Part shown: one piece after another, positions 41,882-50,510 of the stretch
Position numbering within the stretch: the first letter of the stretch is position 1
How the letters are laid out: each line of letters opens with the position of its first letter
Position numbers and translations under genes: made by a program
The notes under the pieces: model-generated
Seen by the model: only the letters and a program-made list of their open reading frames with translations
Told to the model about the DNA's origin: nothing
Database searches by the model: none
DNA from: Rhodospirillaceae bacterium
GTDB lineage: Bacteria > Pseudomonadota > Alphaproteobacteria > GCA-2731375
Length of the DNA stretch: 64,000 nucleotides
Direction: 5' to 3'
Assembly (NCBI GenBank): GCA_018701215.1
Contig: JABIWH010000015.1
Coordinates: forward strand, 1 to 64,000

Positions 41882-43003
41882 CTACAAGCGGATCGGCTGT
41901 TCGACGACGCGGCGCACCAGGGCCGATGAACGGGACGCCGCCCTGAGATGCCCACGTGGCGCATCGGCCAAGGCGGCCTGCGCCAACTCGATATATTCCG
42001 CGCCCAGGCCTTCGGCCTGTCCCAGTCCACCATGCACGTCAAGAACATGGAGAAAGTAGAGGAAGATTTCATAAATTGCGTCCGCGCACGATGTACCGTC
42101 GCCTAAATTGGCAAAATGGGTATTCATCAGACCCAGCGCCGTCCGGGTTCGCGAAGGCCCATCGGTGACGGCAAAGTTTACTTCCCGCGCCAGTGCCGAC
42201 AATACCGATAGGTCATCGCCATATCCGCGCTCTGGTTCACTCCAGAGCATCGCGCCGTCCGCCGGCACGCCACGGCACAGAGCCTCGTGGGGCTGAAATT
42301 CCTGATTGCTGTGCCCCCGAAGGAAGGTTTCGAATCCCGACGGCCTGGCCACCGGTTCCAATCCGGCGCCGCTGAGCAATTCAGCGAACGTCATGGCGGA
42401 ATACCAATCAATATGCGGCGCCGCCAAGTCGTCCCGTGCCCGGCGACGGGCATCCCGCGTCAAGGCCAGGCTTTCCTGCCGGAAAGCATCCTCGTGCGGA
42501 CGGGGATACAATTGCCGCGCCGTTTCGACGGTAAACTGGCGCAGGCTGTGCGCATCATAACCATAGACATAGAACTGAGCGTCCCTGCCCGGCGCCATGT
42601 CCCGCAAGGCTTGCAACAACGCCAAGGGCCGGGAGACATGGTGCATGACGCCATATAGCCAAACAATATCCGCCGGTTCCGAAGGGATGTTTCGGCACAG
42701 CAGGTCGCCGTGGACGATATCGATGTTGCTGATTTCGTTCCGCCGGCAATAATCTTCCAATCGGCGAACATTATCGATCGCCGCATCAATCGCCAAAACA
42801 TGCTCGGCACCCGCACGCAGGAACGCCAGGCCCCAGTTGCCCCGGCCACAGCCGTAGTCAATAACCCTGGCGCCTGTCAAACTGTCACCAAAGGTTTGCT
42901 TCAAGTAGGCAGCGCATTTATCCAGCCAACCGGAATGCAAATGCTCCCGCCGGAACATAGTGTTGGCGTAGTCGTTGATCGGGGTGGGCGCTACGAGATA
43001 CAT
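41882..43003 (-). CDS. Class I SAM-dependent methyltransferase
   Basis: 373 residues. VIDYGCGRGNWGLAFLRAGA is motif I, VLAIDAAIDNVRRL strand 2, and VWLYGVMHHVSRPLALLQAL motifs post I. The second half (after residue about 200) is specific to this subfamily and includes a helical region with GPSRTRTALGLMNTHFANLGD; no extra known domain was recognised. It starts three bases before the stop of the GT2 remnant upstream and ends six bases before the carbamoyltransferase remnant, so an intact methyltransferase is sandwiched between two broken genes of the same strand. Confidence 0.85.
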   Translation of the reverse strand: MYLVAPTPINDYANTMFRREHLHSGWLDKCAAYLKQTFGDSLTGARVIDYGCGRGNWGLAFLRAGAEHVLAIDAAIDNVRRLEDYCRRNEISNIDIVHGDLLCRNIPSEPADIVWLYGVMHHVSRPLALLQALRDMAPGRDAQFYVYGYDAHSLRQFTVETARQLYPRPHEDAFRQESLALTRDARRRARDDLAAPHIDWYSAMTFAELLSGAGLEPVARPSGFETFLRGHSNQEFQPHEALCRGVPADGAMLWSEPERGYGDDLSVLSALAREVNFAVTDGPSRTRTALGLMNTHFANLGDGTSCADAIYEIFLYFLHVLDVHGGLGQAEGLGAEYIELAQAALADAPRGHLRAASRSSALVRRVVEQPIRL

Positions 43004-43006
43004 GGG

Positions 43007-43216
43007 TCAGCTCTTTTTTGTCTTACTGAAATAAACGTTGAAATGGTCCGGCTGTTCGATCACCCGCACATCATGCGGGCCCTCGTAGGCACCCGTCATG
43101 TTCTGCATAATTTCCAAGGGTGTATAGGTTTGCTCGAATGTGCACAAGATGGCGCGTTCGACGAAGGCTTCCTCGTTGAAACGTGGCACCATATTACAGA
43201 TCAGCGGCGCACTCAT
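43007..43216 (-). pseudogene. Family 2 glycosyltransferase remnant
   Basis: A 69-codon frame whose start, LICNMVPRFNEEAFVERAI and then FEQTYTPLEIM, parallels the intact GT2 at 32784 (LISYLIQCYNEEKYIAQAV, FDQTYENLEII). It then jumps to GAYEGPHDVRVIEQPDHFNV, which matches AAYNGPHKVRVIKQPDHCNI, skipping about 18 residues that include the SDNRSTD segment. It ends in an unrelated KTKKS. The nucleotide-binding aspartate and the whole catalytic and acceptor halves are missing, so the product cannot be an active transferase. Confidence 0.78.
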
Positions 43217-43322
43217 TTAACTCTCGCAGTCATCCAGACCATCAGGGTCATAGCCTATTCAACTTCGCCGTTTCGGCTATTCCCGTGCAGGCCATTACAC
43301 TCACGGTCATATTCGATCTTGG

Positions 43323-43337
43323 TTAAAGTCTGATTAA
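43323..43337 (-). promoter_or_regulatory. CtrA-type binding box
   Basis: On the minus strand the sequence reads TTAA-TCAGACT-TTAACC, the full TTAA-N7-TTAACC recognition pattern of the cell-cycle regulator CtrA. It lies about 110 bases upstream of the GT2 remnant and the methyltransferase gene, in their direction, and just past the stop of the epimerase gene. Presence of sciP (a CtrA partner) in the same window makes the match more credible. Confidence 0.5.
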
Positions 43338-43353
43338 ATCCAGCAGCGGAGAC

Positions 43354-44373
43354 TTAATCATTGGATAAATAACGGAACCAATCCTCGGTCGCAGCGGCAA
43401 TTTTTGTCGCGTCCCAGACCGGAGCATCACGCCAATAATCGATATTGTCCAACATGATCCGGACGCCGTCCTCGATCGGCACCTGGCTGACCCAGCCGAA
43501 ACGTTGGTTGATCCGGGTGACATCGGCCAGGGTGCAATCGGGCTCGCCGGGGCGTTTGGGAATATGAATTACCTCGCCGGCACCCAACAGCTCCACCAGG
43601 CGGTTGACCGAGACGTCCTTGCCGGTACCGACATTGAAAACCTCGCCACTATCATCGTAGCCGCCCACCGTGGCAACCGCATCGGCGACATCACCCACAT
43701 AGGTAAAGTCGCGCGTCTGTTCGCCGTCCCCAACCACGGTCAAGGCCTGATCGGCCAGCAGCTGCGCCAGAAAAACGCCAAAGACGGCACCATAGGTCCC
43801 CGATGTCCGGGCCCGCGGGCCATAGACATTGAAGAACCGCAGGGAGGCGGCAGGCAAACCATAAATCTGGCTCCAATGCATGACCAATTGCTCGCCCAGG
43901 AACTTGGTCAGGGCATAGGGATATTCCGGCCTGATTTCAGCCTCTTCGGCCGTCGGATAATTGTCCGGAATGCCGTAACAGGACGATGATGCGGCATAGA
44001 TCAAACGTCTGACATCCATGTCACGGGCAGCCTGCAACACATTGAAGGTGCCGGTGACGTTGGTGTCGTAATAGCCTTCGGGATTTTGAATGGAAGGGAC
44101 GATATCGGCCAGGGCGGCTAGATGAAAGATCCGCTCCGCGCCCATCAGGGCCGTTTTGGTGCCGGCCCGGTCGCGGATATCGGCCTCGATCAGTTCAAAG
44201 CGCGCCTCGCCCGCCAGATGCTTCAGATTATGCGGCCCGCCGGTGACGAAATTGTCGACCGCACGGACCCGCCGGCCATCCGCCAACAGACGGTCAACCA
44301 GGTGGCTGCCGATAAACCCGGCGCCCCCCGTAACCACATCAAGGCCGTCCCCGGTCAGTTCAAGTTTTGTCAT
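43354..44373 (-). CDS. NAD-dependent sugar-nucleotide epimerase/dehydratase next to flgL
   Basis: 339 residues, extended SDR. VVTGGAGFIGSHLVDRLL is the NAD motif; IFHLAALADIVPSIQNP, AASSSCYGIPDNYP (catalytic serine region) and YALTKFLGEQ (Tyr/Lys) follow. LRFFNVYGPRARTSGTYGAVF is the substrate-binding loop seen in UDP-hexose 4-epimerases and related enzymes, and the C-terminal YWRDAPVWDATKIAAATEDWF is typical of members in surface-sugar clusters. It starts 41 bases after flgL stops on the same strand, so it may be read from the flgK-flgL transcript, a direct link between flagellar and sugar genes. Confidence 0.9.
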   Translation of the reverse strand: MTKLELTGDGLDVVTGGAGFIGSHLVDRLLADGRRVRAVDNFVTGGPHNLKHLAGEARFELIEADIRDRAGTKTALMGAERIFHLAALADIVPSIQNPEGYYDTNVTGTFNVLQAARDMDVRRLIYAASSSCYGIPDNYPTAEEAEIRPEYPYALTKFLGEQLVMHWSQIYGLPAASLRFFNVYGPRARTSGTYGAVFGVFLAQLLADQALTVVGDGEQTRDFTYVGDVADAVATVGGYDDSGEVFNVGTGKDVSVNRLVELLGAGEVIHIPKRPGEPDCTLADVTRINQRFGWVSQVPIEDGVRIMLDNIDYWRDAPVWDATKIAAATEDWFRYLSND

Positions 44374-44414
44374 TCCGCCCTCAATTTCCCGTGCCGCGGA
44401 TGACGCGGGTTCTA

Positions 44415-45368
44415 CTAAATGAAGTCAAGCAGGCTTAAGCGGCCCAGCCGGGCAATAACCGACAATGATGCTTGCAGGGCCGATTCACCCGACTTCAGAT
44501 TAGCAACGGCCTCGGCAATATCAACGTTCTCGATCTCGGCGGTAAATATGTCAAGGAAACTGAGTTCCTTCGCCTGCAGTTCAAGCTGGTTTTGCACCGT
44601 GCTCATATGAATACCGTTGACTTGCTCCGCCGAGCGGGCGGTCTCAATTGCGTTCAAGGCAACGGAAAACTCATTGACCAGAAAATTGATCTGATTTTCG
44701 CTCAGGGGATCGGTAAAGGCACCCGCGGGCGCATAGGCGCCGGCCCCCGTGGGCAGGGTACCATTGGCAAATTGCTGAATCCGGCGAATGCCATCCAGCA
44801 GCGGTTCGGCGATTTCATTGGCAAGCTGGCCATGTTCGATGCTCCGGCTTTCATCCAGGCGCTGGGTCAGCTTGATCGCATTGTTATCAAAGGCGTCCGA
44901 GGTATTGGCCAGGGCCAGCAGATCCGCCGTGGTCGAGACATTGATGGGCGAGACATCCGTGCGCGAGCCGGAGAATATATACTTGCCGTTCAAGGTTGTG
45001 TTGAGCAGATTGACCAGGCGGTCCATATGATCCGTCATTTTGTCGATCAAGCCGACGCCGCTGTTCAGGTTGACGGTCTTGATCAGATCATTGCGGAATT
45101 CATCGGCAATCCCGGCGATTCCGCCCAAGGCGTTGTTCTGCAACTCCATGCGTACGGCCAATTCCCGATTGGCGCTCATGTAGCTTTCTGTCCGCGCCGA
45201 GACGGAGCGGGAGGACAACAGAACATTAGCATCCCGGGCGATATCCTTGAGGTTATCGCCATTTTTTCCCGTGGCTACCCGCGTTTGTTCATGGCGCAAA
45301 TATTCCTGATTGCGCAGCATCTGCGTGACGAGTGCTTGGCCTTGGCTGAATGTGGATATTCTGGTCAT
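44415..45368 (-). CDS. flgL: Flagellar hook-filament junction protein FlgL (HAP3)
   Basis: 317 residues. N-terminal MTRISTFSQGQALVTQMLRNQEYL and C-terminal SALQASLSVIARLGRLSLLDFI are the coiled-coil ends shared with flagellin; NGKYIFSGSRTDVSP in the middle is a FlgL hallmark (NGxYIFSG). It joins FlgK to the filament. Unlike flagellin it lacks the long variable D2/D3 region. It follows flgK after 21 bases. The flagellin gene itself is not in the window. Confidence 0.95.
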   Translation of the reverse strand: MTRISTFSQGQALVTQMLRNQEYLRHEQTRVATGKNGDNLKDIARDANVLLSSRSVSARTESYMSANRELAVRMELQNNALGGIAGIADEFRNDLIKTVNLNSGVGLIDKMTDHMDRLVNLLNTTLNGKYIFSGSRTDVSPINVSTTADLLALANTSDAFDNNAIKLTQRLDESRSIEHGQLANEIAEPLLDGIRRIQQFANGTLPTGAGAYAPAGAFTDPLSENQINFLVNEFSVALNAIETARSAEQVNGIHMSTVQNQLELQAKELSFLDIFTAEIENVDIAEAVANLKSGESALQASLSVIARLGRLSLLDFI

Positions 45369-45389
45369 GATATTAATCCCGATGCGCGC

Positions 45390-47498
45390 TTAGACACGCA
45401 GTAAGGTTTCATACATTTCATTTACCGCGGAGATTATGCGGGCCGCTGCATTGTAGGCGTTCTGGTACTGCACCATCGCCGCCAGTTCTTCGTCCAAGTT
45501 GATGCCTGTGACAGAATCGCGACGAAGCCCAAGTTCTTCTCTCAGGATCTTACGGTCCTCGGCCAGGCTCGATAGGCGGTCGGCTTCCAAGCCAATGTTG
45601 GAGAGGAAGTAGTTGCTGTAATTGGTCAGGGTGGTCGACGTCGTCGGCAGATCGCCGGCGGCAACAAAATCTATGACACTGGAAGACAGGGCCAGGAAGG
45701 CATTGACGCCCCGGTTATCGCCGACCGTCAATGCCGGCACGCCGGCGGCCGCGGCCGTTTCCAGGCGCGCCGTGGCGAGCTGCCCGGGATTGGCCTTGAT
45801 CGTTGGGTCAACCACCACCGAGAACGCCGCATCCATGCGATAATGGTCACCAACACCAAAAAAGTCCGAAAACGACTTGCCCGTGACGCCCCGCGCCGTG
45901 GTATCGGTCCGCGCCTTCATGTCGTAGTTTTCGTAACCGGCGGCAGGCGTCAGGACCAGCTTGCCGTTGCTGTCCATGGTAAAGGTGGCATAGCCGGAAA
46001 AGGCGGTGTTTAGATCGGTCAGCACATTGGCCACGGTGCCGCCCACGGCCGCGAAATCAAGAGTGTGGGAATCCGCTAGAATGCCGCCGGGCCCGCGGAA
46101 TTCCAGATTGACCGTGCCCGTGGCACCAAAGCCGTGACCCGATGCCGTTGTCAGACCGGTATCAAAATGGGCAACTTCGCGGCCCGAAAGCAGATCATTC
46201 ATACCAAAGAAATCCGAAAAACCCCGGCCGCCGCGGTCGCTGGGCGTGGTGGAGTTTTGCAACATGGCGACACCGTCGGTACCCGCCGTAGCCGTTAAAC
46301 TCATAACCCCGGCGTTCAGAGCCAGGGTGGCGCCCGTGACATTGGCGTTTACCGCGGTGATCACATCCTGCACCGTCACCAAGGCAACGTTGCCGAAATC
46401 AACTTCGTAGGAATCCGTTAGAATATCGTTGGCATCCAGTACGCCAAAGGTCACCTTGCCGGTAAAGCCATGGGGATCGGTCGCCAGAACGCCAACATTC
46501 CGCCCCGTCAGGGCATTAAGCGCGGGGACGGCACTGTTTTCGTTATGCACTTTGTTGATTTGATCAATGAAATTCGCCGCCAGTTCACCCAAGGACAGGG
46601 CAACTTCCGGCAATTCCTTGTCCCGCATATCCACCAAACCCTTAAGGGTGCCGGCCCGGAGATTGGGCTCCAACGCCACGCCGGTGGCCGCCGGCCCGCC
46701 GGTGGTGGTATCAATCTGGTGTACGGTGATGGAATTGAAGGCGATCGTGGTCTCGACCTGGCCTGGCGGATTGTATTGCACCACCCGCAGCCGATCATCC
46801 AATAGGGAGAGACCGGATATCGTCGAAATTTCAACCTTATAATTGGATTTTTCAACGGCCCGGATATCGACGATATCGCTGATTTTCTCGATCGCTCTGG
46901 CGCGTTGCTCTTCCAACGCCGCTGGACTGCCGCCGGCTTCCCTTTCATGGGAAATCAAGTCATTGAGACTGTGAACCTGGGTCAGGGCACTATTGAGAAC
47001 AGAGATTTCGCCAACAATTTGATTGTCAGCCTCGCTGCGCAGGTTCAGGATTTGCCGGGCGTAGCGGTCCAATGAATCCGTCAAGGTTTGAATATCACTC
47101 AACAGACCAATCCGGCGCGGCGCCTGGGTTGGGTCCGTGGCCAGGGAGGCGAAGGAATCGAACACACGGTCGATCTGATTATTCATGGACGAAGTATCGT
47201 CCGGGCTGCCGAACAGCGACATCAGACGATCAAAAATATCCGTCTGTTTTTCGTAGTAGCCATTATAGGCGGAGGCGCCGATCAATTCCTTGGTCAGAAA
47301 GGTATCGACAATACGGCGCACTTCGCCGATTTCCACGCCCATGGTCTGGCCGCCGGAAGCCGCCGTCTGCAACACCACGTCCTGGCGGGCATAGCCCGGC
47401 GTGTTCACATTGGCGATGTTTTGCGATGTCGTGCGCAGGGCCGATTGGTTGGTATTCAGACCACTTAAAGCCGTGCGTAGAATGGCATCCAGGGACAT
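45390..47498 (-). CDS. flgK: Flagellar hook-associated protein 1 (FlgK)
   Basis: 702 residues, longer than the roughly 550 of enterobacteria because of an enlarged central region. MSLDAILRTALSGLNTNQSALRTTSQNIANVNTPGYARQDV-type opening is the conserved rod/hook N-terminal motif with SxNIANxNTPGY; ELAAMVQYQNAYNAAARIISAVNEMYETLL is the matching C-terminus. The centre (about 340-520) contains two related blocks, each with GRGFSDFFGMND or GKSFSDFFGVGD, so an internal duplication has lengthened it. First gene of flgK-flgL on the minus strand. Confidence 0.96.
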   Translation of the reverse strand: MSLDAILRTALSGLNTNQSALRTTSQNIANVNTPGYARQDVVLQTAASGGQTMGVEIGEVRRIVDTFLTKELIGASAYNGYYEKQTDIFDRLMSLFGSPDDTSSMNNQIDRVFDSFASLATDPTQAPRRIGLLSDIQTLTDSLDRYARQILNLRSEADNQIVGEISVLNSALTQVHSLNDLISHEREAGGSPAALEEQRARAIEKISDIVDIRAVEKSNYKVEISTISGLSLLDDRLRVVQYNPPGQVETTIAFNSITVHQIDTTTGGPAATGVALEPNLRAGTLKGLVDMRDKELPEVALSLGELAANFIDQINKVHNENSAVPALNALTGRNVGVLATDPHGFTGKVTFGVLDANDILTDSYEVDFGNVALVTVQDVITAVNANVTGATLALNAGVMSLTATAGTDGVAMLQNSTTPSDRGGRGFSDFFGMNDLLSGREVAHFDTGLTTASGHGFGATGTVNLEFRGPGGILADSHTLDFAAVGGTVANVLTDLNTAFSGYATFTMDSNGKLVLTPAAGYENYDMKARTDTTARGVTGKSFSDFFGVGDHYRMDAAFSVVVDPTIKANPGQLATARLETAAAAGVPALTVGDNRGVNAFLALSSSVIDFVAAGDLPTTSTTLTNYSNYFLSNIGLEADRLSSLAEDRKILREELGLRRDSVTGINLDEELAAMVQYQNAYNAAARIISAVNEMYETLLRV

Positions 47499-47790
47499 GA
47501 GCCGTTATCTCCCCCCTACCAGTAAAGACGCCACCCGCGCATCATCCGTCCGTCCGGCCAAGGTGGCAGGAACTGCCGGGCAGTGGGCGGCATGCGCCTG
47601 GTTAGGCAGAAAATACCCAGGGCACAAAGCCAAGTGCAAGCTCAACTCAAACTCGGCAAGCAATTGATTTATAGTCTTTTTTTCTGGCGGTAACACAATG
47701 TGCATCCTAAAAATGGGCTTTCCTGCGTGATCTTCTGCCCCTATCGATGCAACATTGATGCCAACTCGGTCCAGGCGCCGATTTCAGGCA
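47499..47790. other. Intergenic region upstream of flgK
   Basis: About 290 bases without a gene; it holds the flgK leader and promoter. An AT-rich patch at 47640-47700 is the likely promoter. No sigma-54 pattern with GG-N10-GC spacing and no good sigma-28 pattern was found on the minus strand; GTAGGGGGGAGATAACGGCTC before the ATG supplies a ribosome binding site. Confidence 0.4.
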
Positions 47791-47819
47791 AAAAAACGCC
47801 CGGACAAGCCGGGCGTTCT
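47791..47819 (-). terminator. Rho-independent terminator of the liv-type ABC operon
   Basis: On the minus strand AACGCCCGG-CTTGT-CCGGGCGTT is followed by TTTTTT, a perfect nine-pair stem with a U tract. It lies about 40 bases after the livM stop and closes the transporter operon before flgK. Confidence 0.88.
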
Positions 47820-47859
47820 GGTTTGGGCATGATTTGCCCGGAATGTTATCGGCGGCGGC

Positions 47860-48873
47860 CTATTTTGCCGGAACACTGCCATTATTTCTTGCCTGCCATC
47901 TATCGGCGACAGCGCCAACGATGCCCTTGGGCAAGAAAATAATGAACAAAATCAACATGATGCCATAGACCAGCAGCGGCACGCCGGCGACGTTCAAACA
48001 AATCTTCTCGGTCAGGCAATAGGCTTCCGTGCCGATCCAAATACGCAGGACCTCCGCCAATAGAAGGGTGATCACGGCACCAATGGTGGGTCCGAGCGAA
48101 TTGTAAATACCGCCCACGACGACCGCGAAGACGATTTGCAGGGAAATTCCAACGCCGCCAATGGTGTCGGGCGAGATGAACATCTGATACTGGCAATACA
48201 TGGCACCGGCAAAGGCTGTCATGACCGCGCTTAGAACCGTTACTTTCAGTTTTTCCCTGGTCACCCGCACACCAACGGCGGCCGAGGCATCCTCGTCCTC
48301 CGAGATCGCCTCCAGGGCGTATCGCGCCATGGAGCGGTCCACCAGACGCCAGATCACGATGCCCGCCATCCATACCGCCAAGGCGACAAAATAAAACACC
48401 ATCCGGTCATCCGACTGTAGCGCAATAACCGACCAGCCATCGCCGTGACGTTCCGGCGTATAGCCCAACGAGCCCCCTGTTGTATCCCGGGTGGCAATAA
48501 TGATCTGACGCACCACTTCCGACAACGCCAAGGTCACAAGGGCGAAATAGTGCCCGACAATACGGAACTTAAAGCAAGGATAACCAATCAAAACCGCCAA
48601 GCCGCCGGCACAAAGCATAGCAATGGGAATACCGATCCAGGGCGTTAAGCCAAGCTCGTTCCATAATAGGGCCGTGACGTAACCGCCAACCGCCATAAAG
48701 GCGCCATGGCCCAGGGAAACCAAGCCAAAACGCCCCATGATCGACCAGCCTGTATAGGCAAATGACCAAATCAGGATGACAATGACCAGATGCAGCGGAT
48801 AACTATCCAGGCCGAGAAACGGCAGCGCGACCAGAACGGCGGCAACGACCGCGATCAGAAGTTTACTGTTCAT
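47860..48873 (-). CDS. livM: Branched-chain amino acid type ABC transporter permease (LivM)
   Basis: 337 residues with about nine or ten membrane helices. GRFGLVSLGHGAFMAVGGYVTALL is the SLGxGAFxxxGAY motif of LivM proteins; FKFRIVGHYFALVTLALSEVVRQI and TREKLKVTVLSAVMTAFAGAMY are the conserved loop and helix near the ATPase contact; and VGGIYNSLGPTIGAVI the late conserved stretch. The C-terminal IFLPKGIVGAVADRW is typical. It overlaps livH by four bases and is last in the operon. Confidence 0.93.
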   Translation of the reverse strand: MNSKLLIAVVAAVLVALPFLGLDSYPLHLVIVILIWSFAYTGWSIMGRFGLVSLGHGAFMAVGGYVTALLWNELGLTPWIGIPIAMLCAGGLAVLIGYPCFKFRIVGHYFALVTLALSEVVRQIIIATRDTTGGSLGYTPERHGDGWSVIALQSDDRMVFYFVALAVWMAGIVIWRLVDRSMARYALEAISEDEDASAAVGVRVTREKLKVTVLSAVMTAFAGAMYCQYQMFISPDTIGGVGISLQIVFAVVVGGIYNSLGPTIGAVITLLLAEVLRIWIGTEAYCLTEKICLNVAGVPLLVYGIMLILFIIFLPKGIVGAVADRWQARNNGSVPAK

Positions 48874-49760
48874 GACTTCCTCGCGAACAAGCCTTCAGGG
48901 CGTATAAACATGGCGAAGATAAAAAAGGCAAAGGCCAGCACATAACCCCATTCCAGTTCGGCGAAATAGCCACCGATGGTGATCAACTCGCTAAAGACAA
49001 AGGCCGCCAAAAAGCCCCCGACCATGTTGCCAAGCCCGCCCATGACGCAAACCATGAAGGTGATTGGGCCGAAACTAAGGCCGATGAACGGATGAACATC
49101 ATATTGCAGGGCCAGTAACGCCGCCGCCAAGCCCGCCAGACCACCGCCAATAGCGGAGGTCAGCAGATACAATTTCTTGGTATTGACGCCCATCAGGATC
49201 ATGATTTCGCGGTCCTGCGAGATCGCCCGGATCGCGGCACCAAGGTAGGAGCGGGAGAGAAACTGGTACAAGACCACGACCACCCCGGCCGCGATGGCAA
49301 AGGACAAAAGCCTAGTCCAGGACAGATAAATATCTTCGCTTAATGCCAAGCTACCCAAGCTGACGCCTAGGTTACGGAACTCGATGCCGAAGGCGACCAT
49401 GGCGGCGCCCTGAAAGAAGAACAGCAGGCCGCCCGTCGCCAACAACTGGTTGATGGGTGCCGCCTGCAACAAATAGCCAATCACCAAACGATGGGTCAGC
49501 CAGCCCAGCAGGGCGGTCACGCCTACCCCACAAGCCGCCGCCAGGATCAAGGGCATGCCGCCATCCACATGCAGGAAATAAATGGTGTACATGCCCAGCA
49601 TGATGATCTCGGCATAACAAATCCAAACCACGTCGATGACGCCAAAAATCAAGTTCAAGCCCAATGACAGCAATGCCAATACGCCGCCGAGCAATAGCCC
49701 GTTGATCAAGGTTTCGATGAAGAAGATGCTGAACAGCGCTTCCGTGAATTCCGCGAACAT
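48870..49760 (-). CDS. livH: Branched-chain amino acid type ABC transporter permease (LivH)
   Basis: The start at 49760 (MFAEFTEALFSIFFIETLINGLLLGGVLAL) is chosen because the frame to 49874 would run back into livF and adds a non-hydrophobic leader. About 296 residues. LSLGLNLIFGVIDVVWICYAEIIMLGMY is the conserved LivH helix pair, SRSYLGAAIRAISQDREIMILMGVNTKKLYLL the cytoplasmic loop that contacts the ATPase, and GLGNMVGGFLAAF the late motif. The usual Asn-Phe-Ala-His (VNFAHG) of LivH reads VVWICYAE here, which may affect substrate choice. Confidence 0.92.
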   Translation of the reverse strand: MFAEFTEALFSIFFIETLINGLLLGGVLALLSLGLNLIFGVIDVVWICYAEIIMLGMYTIYFLHVDGGMPLILAAACGVGVTALLGWLTHRLVIGYLLQAAPINQLLATGGLLFFFQGAAMVAFGIEFRNLGVSLGSLALSEDIYLSWTRLLSFAIAAGVVVVLYQFLSRSYLGAAIRAISQDREIMILMGVNTKKLYLLTSAIGGGLAGLAAALLALQYDVHPFIGLSFGPITFMVCVMGGLGNMVGGFLAAFVFSELITIGGYFAELEWGYVLAFAFFIFAMFIRPEGLFARKS

Positions 49761-49767
49761 TATTGCC

Positions 49768-50472
49768 TCACATGCCCATAAAGGATTTTTGAATTTCGGC
49801 ACTTTGTAGAAGCTCGTCCGCCGTGCCTTCCAGGCGCAGACTGCCTGATTCCAAAACGTAGGCGCGATCGACAATACGAAGTACCTGCCTCACGTTTTGT
49901 TCGACGATCAACACCGTCAAACCCTCGGCGCGGATCCTTTCGATCAGATCGAATACCTGCTGCACGATGACCGGCGCCAGACCTGCCGAAGGCTCGTCCA
50001 TCAGCAGGATCTTGGGATCCGACATCAATGCCCGGCCAATGGCGCACATTTGCTGCTCGCCGCCCGACAAGGTTCCCGCCATCTGATTGCGCCGCTCCAA
50101 CATGCGCGGAAAAAGCTCGTACACGAAATCCTTGCGCGCCTCGTACTTGGCCCGGAATTGCGGCATGAAACAGCCCATGCGCAGATTATCTTCGACGGTC
50201 ATGCGGGGAAAAAGGCGCCGATTTTCCGGCACATGGGCGATGCCCATGCCGACGATGTCATGGGCCGGGGCATCAAGCACCGAGACCCCCTCCATCTCGA
50301 TATGTCCCACCGTCGCCGGGATCATGCCGGAGATCACCCGCATCAGGGTCGATTTACCGGCGCCGTTCGGCCCGATCACCGCCACGGCTTCACCCGCCCT
50401 AACGTCCAATGAAACATCGAACAAGGCTTGAAAATCGCCATAACCGGCGTTTACGTTCTTAAGGGTCAGCAT
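49768..50472 (-). CDS. livF: ABC transporter ATP-binding protein (LivF)
   Basis: 234 residues. Walker A is GPNGAGKSTLMRVI, the signature LSGGEQQMCAIGRAL, and Walker B PKILLMDEPSAGLAP, followed by the switch histidine region replaced by IVEQNVRQVLRIVDR, the LivF pattern (Gln-Asn rather than His). GIAHVPENRRLFPRMTVEDNL is a LivF marker. It pairs with LivG to energise the two permeases. Seven bases separate it from livH. Confidence 0.96.
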   Translation of the reverse strand: MLTLKNVNAGYGDFQALFDVSLDVRAGEAVAVIGPNGAGKSTLMRVISGMIPATVGHIEMEGVSVLDAPAHDIVGMGIAHVPENRRLFPRMTVEDNLRMGCFMPQFRAKYEARKDFVYELFPRMLERRNQMAGTLSGGEQQMCAIGRALMSDPKILLMDEPSAGLAPVIVQQVFDLIERIRAEGLTVLIVEQNVRQVLRIVDRAYVLESGSLRLEGTADELLQSAEIQKSFMGM

Positions 50473-50510
50473 TACGCTGCGGTCCTCTAATTGGCCTGAA
50501 AATGAAAATA

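Noticed and set aside
47640..47700. Sigma-28 promoter for flgK
   Set aside because: TAAA and GCCGA are present on the minus strand but separated by about ten bases instead of the expected fifteen.
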